DNA from: Bacteroidales bacterium
Lineage (GTDB): Bacteria; Bacteroidota; Bacteroidia; Bacteroidales; UBA932
Assembly: GCA_017454905.1 (NCBI GenBank)
Contig: JAFTCB010000012.1
Location: 1-49,041, forward strand
DNA: 49,041 bases
Direction: 5' to 3'
Part shown: positions 26,286 through 34,811 of the stretch, piece after piece
How positions within the stretch are numbered: position 1 is the stretch's first letter
Layout of the letters: every line of letters starts with the position of its first letter
Translations under genes and position numbers: made by a program
Notes under the pieces: generated by a model
The model's database searches: none
What the model was told of the DNA's origin: nothing
Seen by the model: only the letters and a program-made list of their open reading frames with translations

Positions 26286-27353
26286 TTAGTTGTGCATTAG
26301 GAATTCTTTCATGAAATCGTTGAGGTCGCCGTCCAGCACGCCCTGGGTGTCGGCTGTCTCCCAGCCGGTGCGCAGGTCCTTGACCATCTTGTAGGGGTGC
26401 AGGACATAGGAGCGGATCTGCGAGCCCCATTCAATCTTCTTTTTCTGCCCCTCGAGCTCGGCCTGCTTCTCCTGGCGCTTCTTGAGCTCGATGTCGTAGA
26501 GGCGGGATTTGAGGATGAGCAAGGCGCGCTGGCGGTTGTCCTGCTGGCTGCGGGTCTCGGTGTTCTCGACCGTGATGCCGGTCGGGAGGTGCCGCACGCG
26601 GACGCCGGTCTCTACCTTGTTGACGTTCTGTCCGCCGTGGCCGCCCGAGCGGAAGGTATCCCACTCGATGTCGGAAGGATTGATCTCGATGTTGATGCTG
26701 TCGTCCACGAGCGGATAGACGAAGACCGAGCTGAAGGTGGTCTGGCGCTTTCCCTGGGCGTTGAAAGGAGAGATGCGCACGAGCCGGTGGACGCCGGATT
26801 CCGCTTTGAGGTAGCCGTAGGCGTAGTCACCTTCATACTGGATGGTGCAGGACTTGATACCGGTCTCATCGCCTTCGATCTCCTCGGTCACGGTCATCTT
26901 GTAGCCGTTGCGCTCACCCCAGCGCATGTACATGCGCATCAGCATCGCGCTCCAGTCGTTGGCCTCGGTGCCGCCGGCCCCGGAATTGATGGTCAGCACG
27001 GCGCCGAGGTTGTCTCCCTCCGCGCCGAGCATGTTCTTGAGCTCCAGGTCTTCGACCCGGGAGCAGGCCTGCTTGTAGGCGGCGTCGATCTCGCTTCCTT
27101 CCGGATCCAGTTCCTGCAGGACTTCGACATCTTCGACGGCCGTGCGGGCCGCATCGAAGGAGGAGACCCAGGCTTTGATGCCGCTGAGCGCCTTGAGGAA
27201 AGTTTCCGCTTTTTTGGGATCGTCCCAGAAATCCGGGGCCTGGCTCTGCAGTTCTTTCTCCTTCACTTCCGCCCGCTTCCCTTCAATGGCGAGGCACTCG
27301 CGGAGCGTCTCCAGACGCTCCTGCAAATCTTTGATTTGTTCCTGGGTAATCAT
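26286..27353 (-). CDS. prfB: Peptide chain release factor 2, without programmed frameshift
   Basis: A 355-residue class 1 release factor for UGA and UAA. The stop-codon recognition tripeptide SPF is at 195-197 and the catalytic GGQ at 240-242 within [17 protein letters not shown]. In most bacteria codon ~25 is an in-frame UGA needing a +1 frameshift; here the region reads [11 protein letters not shown] straight through, with no UGA, so autoregulation is absent. It heads the prfB-fumA-asmA-serB-fthC operon and lies 6 nt after a -7 box. Confidence 0.96.
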   Translation of the reverse strand: MITQEQIKDLQERLETLRECLAIEGKRAEVKEKELQSQAPDFWDDPKKAETFLKALSGIKAWVSSFDAARTAVEDVEVLQELDPEGSEIDAAYKQACSRVEDLELKNMLGAEGDNLGAVLTINSGAGGTEANDWSAMLMRMYMRWGERNGYKMTVTEEIEGDETGIKSCTIQYEGDYAYGYLKAESGVHRLVRISPFNAQGKRQTTFSSVFVYPLVDDSINIEINPSDIEWDTFRSGGHGGQNVNKVETGVRVRHLPTGITVENTETRSQQDNRQRALLILKSRLYDIELKKRQEKQAELEGQKKKIEWGSQIRSYVLHPYKMVKDLRTGWETADTQGVLDGDLNDFMKEFLMHN

Positions 27354-27359
27354 AGATTA

Positions 27360-27367
27360 CAAAGATA
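27360..27367 (-). promoter_or_regulatory. -7 promoter box of the prfB operon
   Basis: TATCTTTG ending 6 nt before the prfB ATG (27353): leaderless arrangement. No clear -33 TTTG. Confidence 0.65.
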
Positions 27368-27403
27368 ACAATAATCTTTGATTTCTTGCCGAACAAGAAA
27401 GCA

Positions 27404-27431
27404 AACGTCCGCAGCGAGCGCTGCGGACGTT
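27404..27431 (-). terminator. Terminator of the murI operon
   Basis: Twelve-bp perfect stem AACGTCCGCAGC/GCTGCGGACGTT with a 4-nt loop, 13 nt after the murI stop, followed on the minus strand by a T-rich stretch (TGCTTTCTTGTT). Outer bases GCAAA/TTTGC extend the pairing. Confidence 0.8.
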
Positions 27432-27444
27432 GTTTGCCGGCGGC

Positions 27445-28200
27445 TTATCCGATCGCGGCGGCCAGGGCGCGGAGTGTCGCGGGGTCTCCGGAAGACAGCA
27501 GCTCGAGGCTTCCGCCTCCGTTGTCCGGATGATCTTCCGCCCGGCAGGAACCCAGGACCTTGAGCACCTGCCGGGCAACGGCGGGCGCCGGGTCGATGAC
27601 CTGCACGTCCGGACCGGCGATACGCTCGATGACGGGACGCAGGAAGGGGTAATGGGTACAGCCCAGGACAATGGTGTCGGCCCCGGCGTCCAGCAGGGGC
27701 TGCAGGCTGGCGCGTACGGTGCGCTCCACCTCCGGACCGTCCAGTTCCAGCCGCTCGACCAGCTGGACGAATCCTTCTCCCACATGCTCCTCGATGCGGA
27801 CATCGCCCTGGTAGATGCCCTTTGTCTTCAGATACTTCGAGGCTTTCAGCGTCCCGGCGGTGGCCAGTACGCCGATGACGCCGCTGCGGGTGCCGAGCGC
27901 GGCGGGCTTGACCGCCGGCTCCATCCCGACGAAGGGGACGCTGAACTCTTCCCGCAGGGTTGCGATCGCTGCGCCCGTGGCCGTGTTGCAGGCCACGACG
28001 ATCACCTCGGCGCCCTTTTCCAGCAGCAGGCGCGTGATGACACGCGCCCGGTCCCGGATATAGGCCTCGCTCTTCTCCCCGTAGGGACAGTGTGCGTTGT
28101 CTGAGTAGTAGATGTAACGTGCGGAAGGGAGGACCTTCCGTATTTCTTTCAATACTGAAAGTCCTCCCGACCCTGAATCGAAAATTCCGATGACTGCCAC
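27445..28200 (-). CDS. murI: Glutamate racemase
   Basis: A 251-residue enzyme making D-glutamate for the peptidoglycan stem peptide. DSGSGG (8-13), VACNTA with C71 and LGCTHYPFL with C181 give both catalytic cysteines. It is the last gene of the seven-gene operon and starts 2 nt after the DUF6515 stop; its presence supports a cell-wall role for the operon. Confidence 0.95.
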   Translation of the reverse strand: MAVIGIFDSGSGGLSVLKEIRKVLPSARYIYYSDNAHCPYGEKSEAYIRDRARVITRLLLEKGAEVIVVACNTATGAAIATLREEFSVPFVGMEPAVKPAALGTRSGVIGVLATAGTLKASKYLKTKGIYQGDVRIEEHVGEGFVQLVERLELDGPEVERTVRASLQPLLDAGADTIVLGCTHYPFLRPVIERIAGPDVQVIDPAPAVARQVLKVLGSCRAEDHPDNGGGSLELLSSGDPATLRALAAAIG

Positions 28201-28202
28201 CG

Positions 28203-29657
28203 CTAGAGGGTATTGTACTGGTTGTACTTCTCGGCGAGTGCGCCGGTCAGCTGGCCCAGGACCTCGAAGTACGGGGTGCCGTCGATGATGGTCAGCTTGT
28301 ACACGGTGTCGTCCACCTTGTAGTACTCTTCCCCATCCAGGATGATCGTTTCGTAGTCGTCAGGCAGTTCCTGGACCAGGGCTCCCGCAGGCGGGACGAT
28401 GGTCACGTACTTGCCTTCGCTGTCCTTGATGAAGAACACGCCGTCATCGTAGAAGTACTCTACGCCTGCATCGGCGTAGCTCTGCACCAGGCCCAGCCGG
28501 TCGGCCTGCTTGTAAGACCTGGCCGCGCGCTCGGTATTGAGCGCGATGTCAGCGTTCTGGCGGGCGATCGTGGCGTTGTTGGCCGCGATGGTCGCGTTCT
28601 GGCTGGCGATGGTCTGCGCGTTCTCGTTGATCGTGCGGTACGTATTGTACACGTCGTAATAGTAGGCGAAGCGGCAGGTGGTGTACACCAGGTTGTCCAG
28701 TACCGGGTCGAAGTAGACGCCGAACGGGGGACGGCTGATGTAGTAGTGGCCGCCGTAGTAGCGGTAGTAGATACCGTCGAGGACGTAGTAGGGGACACCC
28801 CAGTAGACGTGGCGGACGTAGCGTTCCGGCAGGTAGGAGACGCGGTATCCGAAGTAGTGGTGTCCGCCGTCCCAGAAGCGGACCGGCCGGTCGAACGGCA
28901 TCGGGTCGCGACGGCGGGGCGGGATCCGCTCCATGTTGTGGCCCGGGCCGGGGTGCATCTGCACATGGCTGGGACCGCGGCCGCCTTCGAAGTTGCGCGG
29001 AGCGCCTTCACGATGGCGGACGGTGCTGGGAGCGTTGGGATTGACGCTCATGCCGGGCTGCCGCTGGTTGCGGTTGATGCTCGCGCCGGAATTCTGGCGG
29101 CTCTGCTGCCGGACGACCGTGCCGGAGGAAGAAGAGCTGCCGCCGCCGCTGCTGCGGACATTGCTGCCGCTGCGCGCCGGCTGGCCGGCGGAAGAGCGCG
29201 CCTGCGTGCCGGAAGTGGTTCTGCTGCCATCTGTCGGGATGCGCTGCTGCGTTACCGTGCCGCGGCTGATGGTGCCGCTGCCGGAGTTGCTGCCGTAGCT
29301 CGGCGTGCTCTGGCGGGTGGTCGAAGAGCTGCTGCGGGTATTGCTGCCGCTGCGGCTGACCTGGCCGCCGGTGCTGCCGGACGGACGGCTGCTGCTATAG
29401 GAGGAGGAAGAAGAAGGGCTACTGCTGCTACGCGGGGTAGAGCTGAGTCCTTTGGTATTTCCGGCGGAGCCGGATCCTCGCATCTGGGAGGAGGGGGCTG
29501 ACATCGAAGAGGAAGGACGGCTGCCGCCGCTGCGGGAGTTGCCGCCGCCCGATCCACCGCGGGAATTGCTACCGCCCCTGGTCTGGGCGTCCAGAGGGAC
29601 CGCGATCATAGCCGCTGCGGCTATGGCGATCAGGGAGAGTGTGGTCAAGCGTTTCAT
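28203..29657 (-). CDS. Exported DUF6515-like protein with Ser-rich low-complexity region
   Basis: A 484-residue protein: signal peptide (ends about PLDAQ), about 190 residues very rich in Ser, Gly, Arg and Thr, a Tyr/Gly/His/Pro-rich stretch with YYGGHYYISRPP, four back-to-back heptads of the form NATIAxQ (likely a short coiled coil), and a C-terminal DUF6515-like domain (YVTIVPPAGALVQELPDDYE then EEYYKVDDTVYK). Function unknown; DUF6515 proteins are exported in Bacteroidota. It lies between NamZ (12-nt gap) and murI (2-nt gap) in one operon. Confidence 0.75.
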   Translation of the reverse strand: MKRLTTLSLIAIAAAAMIAVPLDAQTRGGSNSRGGSGGGNSRSGGSRPSSSMSAPSSQMRGSGSAGNTKGLSSTPRSSSSPSSSSSYSSSRPSGSTGGQVSRSGSNTRSSSSTTRQSTPSYGSNSGSGTISRGTVTQQRIPTDGSRTTSGTQARSSAGQPARSGSNVRSSGGGSSSSSGTVVRQQSRQNSGASINRNQRQPGMSVNPNAPSTVRHREGAPRNFEGGRGPSHVQMHPGPGHNMERIPPRRRDPMPFDRPVRFWDGGHHYFGYRVSYLPERYVRHVYWGVPYYVLDGIYYRYYGGHYYISRPPFGVYFDPVLDNLVYTTCRFAYYYDVYNTYRTINENAQTIASQNATIAANNATIARQNADIALNTERAARSYKQADRLGLVQSYADAGVEYFYDDGVFFIKDSEGKYVTIVPPAGALVQELPDDYETIILDGEEYYKVDDTVYKLTIIDGTPYFEVLGQLTGALAEKYNQYNTL

Positions 29658-29669
29658 AATTGTGTGATT

Positions 29670-30914
29670 TTAGTAAATGTAGTATTTCTTGGACAGGGCT
29701 TTGAAGGCCGGGACGTCTGCGGACCAGTAGTCTGCGATGTCGGAGACTTTCATCGTCTGTCCGAACTTCTTACTGACAAAATCAGTGCCGCAAACTTTGT
29801 TGAACATCGAAATCCGGTCGGAACCTGCTGAAATGGGGTTCTTTTTGTACAGTTCCCAGACCGCCTGCATGACGTAGAACTGCGTCAGGGTGATGGTCGC
29901 GGCATCATAATCCGTGTAATAATATTGTACGCCGTGGATCAGTTTTCCGGCCAGCCGGCCGGAAATCGGCTGGTAGTGGATGGTGCGCCAGGCCACGCCG
30001 GGCACGTGATAGCTGTCCAGTTTCTCCTTGAGTTTGTCGGCGTCCACCCACTCTTCCGCAAAGGTGGCGAAAGGCAGCGTGTAGCCGATGCCGATGTTGA
30101 GGTAGTTGTACATCTCTCCGCAGAGTCCGGCTGAGGGATAGAGGATGGCCGTTTCGGCATAGGGAATGTTGGGCGAAGGGAGCACCCAGGGCAGTCCCGT
30201 GTCGTTGAAGAGCATGTCCCGCTTCCATCCCTCCATCGGGACGACCAGGAGCTTGCACCGGGCCGGGGCGGCCTTGCCGTTCTGTCCGCAGTTGAGCCCT
30301 TCTTCGTTGATCAGGCGGGCGAGCTCTCCCACCGTCAGGCCGTACACATAGGGGATCTTGTACTGGCTGACGAAGGAATGGTAGCCGTCCCGGACGAGCG
30401 GGCCTTCAACCTTCAGGCCGCCGAGCGGATTGGGGCGGTCCAGGACCATGACCGGGATGCCCACTTCGGCGCAGGTGCGCATCACCAGGCCGAGCGTGGA
30501 GATGAAGGTGTAGGAGCGGCTGCCCACGTCCTGGATATCGTAGACCATGATGTCAATGCCGCGCAGCATCTCCGCGGTCGGCTGCCGCGTGCTCCCGAAC
30601 AAGGAATGCACCGGCAAGCCGGTGTGCTCGTCCTTGCCGGATTCGACCTTGCCGCCGGCATAGACGTCTCCGCGTACGCCGTGTTCGGGGGCGAACAGGG
30701 CGACCAGCTTGACATTTTCAGCCTCGAAGAGGATATCGATGGTCGAATTGAGCTGGCTGTCCACCCCGGAAGGGTTGGTGACCAGGCCGACCCGTTTGCC
30801 TTCCAGGCCGGCGAAATGACGGTCCCGGAGGACCTCGATGCCCGGCTTCACCCGGGCGGAGCCTGCCGTGAGGCTCAGGAGGAACAGCGCTGCCGCGCAA
30901 AGAAAGTGACGCAT
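29670..30914 (-). CDS. namZ: Exo-beta-N-acetylmuramidase NamZ (DUF1343, GH171)
   Basis: A 414-residue exported enzyme (signal peptide MRHFLCAAALFLLSLTAGSA). DUF1343 marks are GKRVGLVTNPSGVD, FAPEHGVRGD (E77 in the catalytic PEHG motif), DIQDVGSRSYTF, LDRPNPLGG and SPNIPYAETAILYPS. NamZ proteins release terminal MurNAc from peptide-free glycan ends. It overlaps the end of the AmpG-like permease gene by 40 nt. The longer frame open to 31229 reads through the permease and is rejected. Confidence 0.92.
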   Translation of the reverse strand: MRHFLCAAALFLLSLTAGSARVKPGIEVLRDRHFAGLEGKRVGLVTNPSGVDSQLNSTIDILFEAENVKLVALFAPEHGVRGDVYAGGKVESGKDEHTGLPVHSLFGSTRQPTAEMLRGIDIMVYDIQDVGSRSYTFISTLGLVMRTCAEVGIPVMVLDRPNPLGGLKVEGPLVRDGYHSFVSQYKIPYVYGLTVGELARLINEEGLNCGQNGKAAPARCKLLVVPMEGWKRDMLFNDTGLPWVLPSPNIPYAETAILYPSAGLCGEMYNYLNIGIGYTLPFATFAEEWVDADKLKEKLDSYHVPGVAWRTIHYQPISGRLAGKLIHGVQYYYTDYDAATITLTQFYVMQAVWELYKKNPISAGSDRISMFNKVCGTDFVSKKFGQTMKVSDIADYWSADVPAFKALSKKYYIY

Positions 30915-32179
30915 ACCGTTGCCAGACAACATACCATGACAATTATAAAGAAACCGACATAACCGAGGGCCTCCTGCATCCATCCGGCGAAGAGGCCCGG
31001 AAGCATCATCGAGAGGGCCATGAAGGCCGTGCAGATGGCGTAGTGGGAGGTTTTGAATTCCCCTTCGGAGAATTGCATCATATAGAGCATATAGGCCGTG
31101 AAGCCGAATCCGTAGCCGAACTGGTCCAGGGCTACGCACAGATAGATGATCCACAGTTGCGAAGGCTGTACCAGGGCCATGTAGAGATAGACCGCGCAGG
31201 GGAGGGCGAGCGCCATGGACATGGGCCACATGGACTTCTTCAGGCCCTGCCGGGCTGCAAACAGCCCGCCCAGGATGCCGCCCACGGTCAGGGCGATCAC
31301 GCCGACGGTGCCGTAGACGAGTCCGGATTGGGCCGTGGTGAGCCCCAGGCCGCCCTGGTCCGCCGGATCCAGCAGGAAGGGCGTCAGCATCTTGACGGAA
31401 AATGCCTCCGGCAGCCGGTAGAGCAGCATGAACACGATGGCGAGCCAGACGCCGGGTTTCTGGAAGAAGGTTTTCCAGGCGCGGCCGAATTCCCGGAAAA
31501 TCCGGCCGGCCCCGCCGGGGGTCCCGGCAGAGGGACGGGAGAATTGCTCCGGGCCGCGCCCGTCATTTGCCGGCTCCGCCGGCGAATCTCCTTCTACCTT
31601 CGGCAGGAAGCGCCAGTGCCACAGGGTGACCAGCGCGAACAGGGCGGCGCAGATCAGCAGGGTCATGCTCCACGCATGCGGGATGTTGCCGGAACGCTCC
31701 TCCAGCAGGCCGGCCAGCACGACGATGACGCCCTGTCCGAAGACCGAGGCGATGCGGTAAAAGGTGCTGCGGATGCCGACGAACACGGACTGGCGTTTCT
31801 GGTCCAGGGCCAGCATGTAGAAGCCGTCCGCCGCGATATCGTGCGTGGCGGAAGCGAAGGCGATGATGTAGAAAATCACGAGGGTCAGGCCGAAAGCGTC
31901 CGGACTGACGCTGAGGGCGAGTGCGGCAAAACCGGCGGTGCAGATCAGCTGCATCAGCAGGATCCACCAGCGCTTCGTGCGGATCACATCCACGAAGGGG
32001 CTCCAGAGGGGCTTGATCACCCAGGGGAGATAGAGCAGGGAGGTGTACATCGCCAGATCGCCGTTGGACATGCCCAGGCGTTTGAACATCGTCACGGAAA
32101 TCACGTTGACGATGAAATAGGGGATGCCTTCGGCAAAATAGAGTGTAGGCACCCAGAACCAGGGGGATTTATTCAACAT
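30875..32179 (-). CDS. ampG: AmpG-like MFS permease (probable muropeptide importer)
   Basis: A 434-residue membrane protein with about 12 helices. The start MLNKSPWFWVPTLYFAEGIP and the segments LYLPWVIKPLWSPFVD and ATHDIAADGFYML are typical of the AmpG group, which imports GlcNAc-anhydroMurNAc peptides. A Pro/Gly-rich hydrophilic loop (about 215-245) separates the two halves. The start at 32179 is chosen because it matches the family N-terminus; an ATG at 32221 adds 14 hydrophilic residues and a longer overlap. It overlaps the upstream SpoIID fusion gene by 11 nt and NamZ by 40 nt. Confidence 0.87.
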   Translation of the reverse strand: MLNKSPWFWVPTLYFAEGIPYFIVNVISVTMFKRLGMSNGDLAMYTSLLYLPWVIKPLWSPFVDVIRTKRWWILLMQLICTAGFAALALSVSPDAFGLTLVIFYIIAFASATHDIAADGFYMLALDQKRQSVFVGIRSTFYRIASVFGQGVIVVLAGLLEERSGNIPHAWSMTLLICAALFALVTLWHWRFLPKVEGDSPAEPANDGRGPEQFSRPSAGTPGGAGRIFREFGRAWKTFFQKPGVWLAIVFMLLYRLPEAFSVKMLTPFLLDPADQGGLGLTTAQSGLVYGTVGVIALTVGGILGGLFAARQGLKKSMWPMSMALALPCAVYLYMALVQPSQLWIIYLCVALDQFGYGFGFTAYMLYMMQFSEGEFKTSHYAICTAFMALSMMLPGLFAGWMQEALGYVGFFIIVMVCCLATVCVTFFARQRCSS

Positions 32180-34235
32180 TTGCACCGGGATAGTAGTGTT
32201 GGAGGATTTGACGGTAATCATAGCCGCGGGCAGCCATGACGGCGGCTCCGATCTGGCAGAGGCCGACGCCGTGGCCCCATCCGCGTCCTTTCAGGACAAA
32301 GGCTCCGCCCGGGTCCCGCTCTACCGAGAAAGCGGAACTCTTGAGGTGGGAAGGGCTCAGGGCGCGCCGGATCTTGAGTTCTTTGCCGATTACTTCCGTG
32401 CGCAGGCTGCCCTGGATACGCAGGTATTTGATGCGCCCGGAAGGGCCGCGCTCGATGGGCTCCAGAGCCTGGATCTCGCCGAAATCGATGCCCGTGCGCT
32501 CGCGGACCAGGGCGGAGAGCTCCTCCGCACCGTAACGGACGGTCCAGTCGTGGAAGTCCTTGGTCTGCTGGTCGTAATCATTGAGGACCTGGGAAAGGAT
32601 CCCGTCGTTCTCGCAGTCGCAGAACGGGTCTTCGACACTTTGCAGATAGGGATAATCGATGTCCTCCCAGCAGGTGCTGAACAGTTCCGTCCGGCCGCCG
32701 CAGCATTTGGCATAGCGGGTGTCGCAGAGTTCCCCGCGATAGCGGAGTACCTGCCCCCAGGTCTCGTCGATGACGGCGCGGACGTTTTCTCCGACGGCCA
32801 TCGTGAGGCCCTGGTAGCGCTGGCAGTGATCATCGGCGCAGACGTCGAAACGGTCATGTGCCGAGTGGTCTGTCATGCGGGCGAGGAGCCAGCTGCGCGA
32901 GATGACGGCGTGGGCCTTGAGCAGGTCGGGGGATGCACTGGATTTCATTTCTGAGGAAATGACGCTCAGCAGGTAGTCTTCCATGCCGACGAGATTGACC
33001 GCCCGGATCTTGTCGCCTTCCACGATGAACTTCAGGCCGCCGGCGAACTTCAGCGTCCGTTTCTGCTCCCAGTGGAAGTCGATCCCGATCACAACGTCAT
33101 AGAGCACGAAGGACGGTTCGGCGAACAGGGTGGAACGGGTGATGGAGTCGAAATACAATTCGTCATACAGGGCGCCGTTGTAGGCGATCCGTCCGTCGCT
33201 CCAGCGGACCCGCTGGGGGCCGGCGCCGTCCGAGATGATCTCGAAGCAGATCTCCTCCGCGGCCAGGATGCCCACGGACACGCGCGGCTGCGTGCGGGTC
33301 AGCCGCCATTCGATCATGTCCTGCTCATGCTGGGGGATGGTCACTTCGTTCAGGATCTCCTCCAGACGGCTTCCGGTGACGTGTTCCAGGTCTTCGTGGT
33401 AGGGCGTGACGAACACGCCGGCCATGTCCGCGGCGCCCGGACTGATCGTGAGATGGTCGCTCTCCGATGAATCGTAGTGATGGGAACGCTTGCTGGAGCG
33501 CATCACGACGAACAGCCGCAGTTCGGCGCCTTTGATATAAGCATAGAGGTTGAATTTCGGCTCGGTCTCGCCTTCGTGCCGGTCCGTGCAGTCCAGCAGG
33601 CGGTAGAACAGCTTGGTCAGTGATTTGGAGGTGGTCGCCTTGAGGGCGAAGACTCCGCGGGAGAACCCGGGATAGCGGTACAGGGTGGCATCCTTGACGG
33701 ACGCGAGGGCTTCGCCGGGTGCATCCAGGAACGCATCCACGGCTTCTTCGAGTGGAAGCTGGTGGCGCGGCACCGCCTGGAAATGCAGGTGGTCCGGTGC
33801 GGAGGCGCCGCTGGCGGGGCCGTTGTAGAAGACCGTATAACCGGGATATTTGACGGCAAAATCCAGCATGTCAGGCAGATGGTGCCAGATGGCCTGCGGC
33901 AGGTGCTCTTCCCGGACGATGACCAGGTGGTCCCGGAAAATGGGATAGGGATTGACCTGGATATTGTACATCCGGCCCTTGCGCCCTTCGAACTTGAGGT
34001 GGAACTGCTCGGGCGGCCGGTTTTCCGCGCAGAGGAAGCAGGGCCTGGCGGCGATGGCTTCCGGGGAAGTGTCCGCAGTGGTGGATATGATCCTTTCGGG
34101 GTTATACTGCACGCGGCAGGGCAGGCCGAATACGGCCAGTTCCTTGACCTCTACGCTTTTGAGCGAGCGGAAGTTGGCGGCCGCCAGGGGCCAGACAGAC
34201 AGTTGGTCTTTGATGAATTTTCGGATCTCTTGCAT
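32169..34235 (-). CDS. DUF4922 (HIT/GalT-like) - SpoIID/LytB fusion protein
   Basis: A 688-residue protein with no signal peptide or transmembrane helix, so apparently cytoplasmic. Residues about 1-310 form a DUF4922 region related to GalT/Ap4A-type phosphorylases: CFLC (66-69, possible zinc site), NPYPIFRDHLVIV (95-107) and D-H-L-H-F-Q (148-153), the HxHxQ nucleotidyl-transfer motif. Residues about 315-688 form a SpoIID domain: MEDYLLSVISSEMK with the catalytic Glu E429, LLKAHAVISRSWLL and the C-terminal GRGWGHGVGLCQIGA. SpoIID enzymes are lytic transglycosylases on peptide-free glycan. The TAATG overlap with the NUDIX gene and the 11-nt overlap with ampG show operon coupling. The joint reaction is unknown. 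Confidence 0.82.
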   Translation of the reverse strand: MQEIRKFIKDQLSVWPLAAANFRSLKSVEVKELAVFGLPCRVQYNPERIISTTADTSPEAIAARPCFLCAENRPPEQFHLKFEGRKGRMYNIQVNPYPIFRDHLVIVREEHLPQAIWHHLPDMLDFAVKYPGYTVFYNGPASGASAPDHLHFQAVPRHQLPLEEAVDAFLDAPGEALASVKDATLYRYPGFSRGVFALKATTSKSLTKLFYRLLDCTDRHEGETEPKFNLYAYIKGAELRLFVVMRSSKRSHHYDSSESDHLTISPGAADMAGVFVTPYHEDLEHVTGSRLEEILNEVTIPQHEQDMIEWRLTRTQPRVSVGILAAEEICFEIISDGAGPQRVRWSDGRIAYNGALYDELYFDSITRSTLFAEPSFVLYDVVIGIDFHWEQKRTLKFAGGLKFIVEGDKIRAVNLVGMEDYLLSVISSEMKSSASPDLLKAHAVISRSWLLARMTDHSAHDRFDVCADDHCQRYQGLTMAVGENVRAVIDETWGQVLRYRGELCDTRYAKCCGGRTELFSTCWEDIDYPYLQSVEDPFCDCENDGILSQVLNDYDQQTKDFHDWTVRYGAEELSALVRERTGIDFGEIQALEPIERGPSGRIKYLRIQGSLRTEVIGKELKIRRALSPSHLKSSAFSVERDPGGAFVLKGRGWGHGVGLCQIGAAVMAARGYDYRQILQHYYPGANVE

Positions 34236-34807
34236 TACAGGAGGGCTGACAGGGCATCTTTGATGCGGAGGTACTCTTCTTCGAAATTGGGCGTCAGGAT
34301 GCCCTGGCCGAGGGTGCGCGTGATCTCTTCCGGGGTCCAGAAGCGGCCGCCCGCAAGCTCTTCGGGATCCGGACGGATCTCATATTCGCCCACGGCGGCG
34401 AACACGCTGACCAGTTCGCGCTCGCTTGCGGACTCGAACACGTAGTTGCAGAGTCCCTGGGGCAGGAAATTGTGCAGGCCCAGTTCTTCGGCGGATTCCC
34501 GGTAAAGGGCTTCCAGGATGTATTCACCATAGGCGACGTGCCCGCCGACGGCCGTGTCCCAGCGCAGCGGGAGCAGTTCCTTGTGCGGGCCGCGCTGCTG
34601 GAGGTAGATCTGGCCGCAGCGGTTGATGATGTGCAGGTGGACGACGGGGTGCAGGGGCTTCTCGGGACTGTGATGACAGAAATCCCGGGAAGCCTGGGCC
34701 TTGACGTTGCCGTATTCATCCACGACCGGCAGCATCTCTACGGCCCGGGTACGCTTGTCTCCCCGCAGGAGCGGCGCGGGGGATGCGGGATAAATCAGTT
34801 CCAACAA
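34235..34807 (-). CDS. NUDIX hydrolase
   Basis: A 190-residue protein with a complete Nudix box from G89 to G110 (GHVAYGE, x7, RESAEELG), fixing the metal-binding Glu residues. The flanks resemble the YfcD/isopentenyl-diphosphate isomerase-like branch (RDFCHHSPEKPLHPVVHLHI). It hydrolyses a nucleoside diphosphate-X compound that cannot be named. It begins 4 nt after the HU-like gene and overlaps the DUF4922-SpoIID gene by 1 nt; the neighbouring phosphorylase-like domain makes a nucleotide-sugar substrate possible (inference). Confidence 0.88.
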   Translation of the reverse strand: MLELIYPASPAPLLRGDKRTRAVEMLPVVDEYGNVKAQASRDFCHHSPEKPLHPVVHLHIINRCGQIYLQQRGPHKELLPLRWDTAVGGHVAYGEYILEALYRESAEELGLHNFLPQGLCNYVFESASERELVSVFAAVGEYEIRPDPEELAGGRFWTPEEITRTLGQGILTPNFEEEYLRIKDALSALL

Positions 34808-34811
34808 GGCG

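Noticed and set aside
34410-34445. Possible second copy of the fthC palindrome in the NUDIX gene
   Set aside because: Only a short SASER-type coding similarity with no full palindrome, and the NUDIX protein has normal length there.
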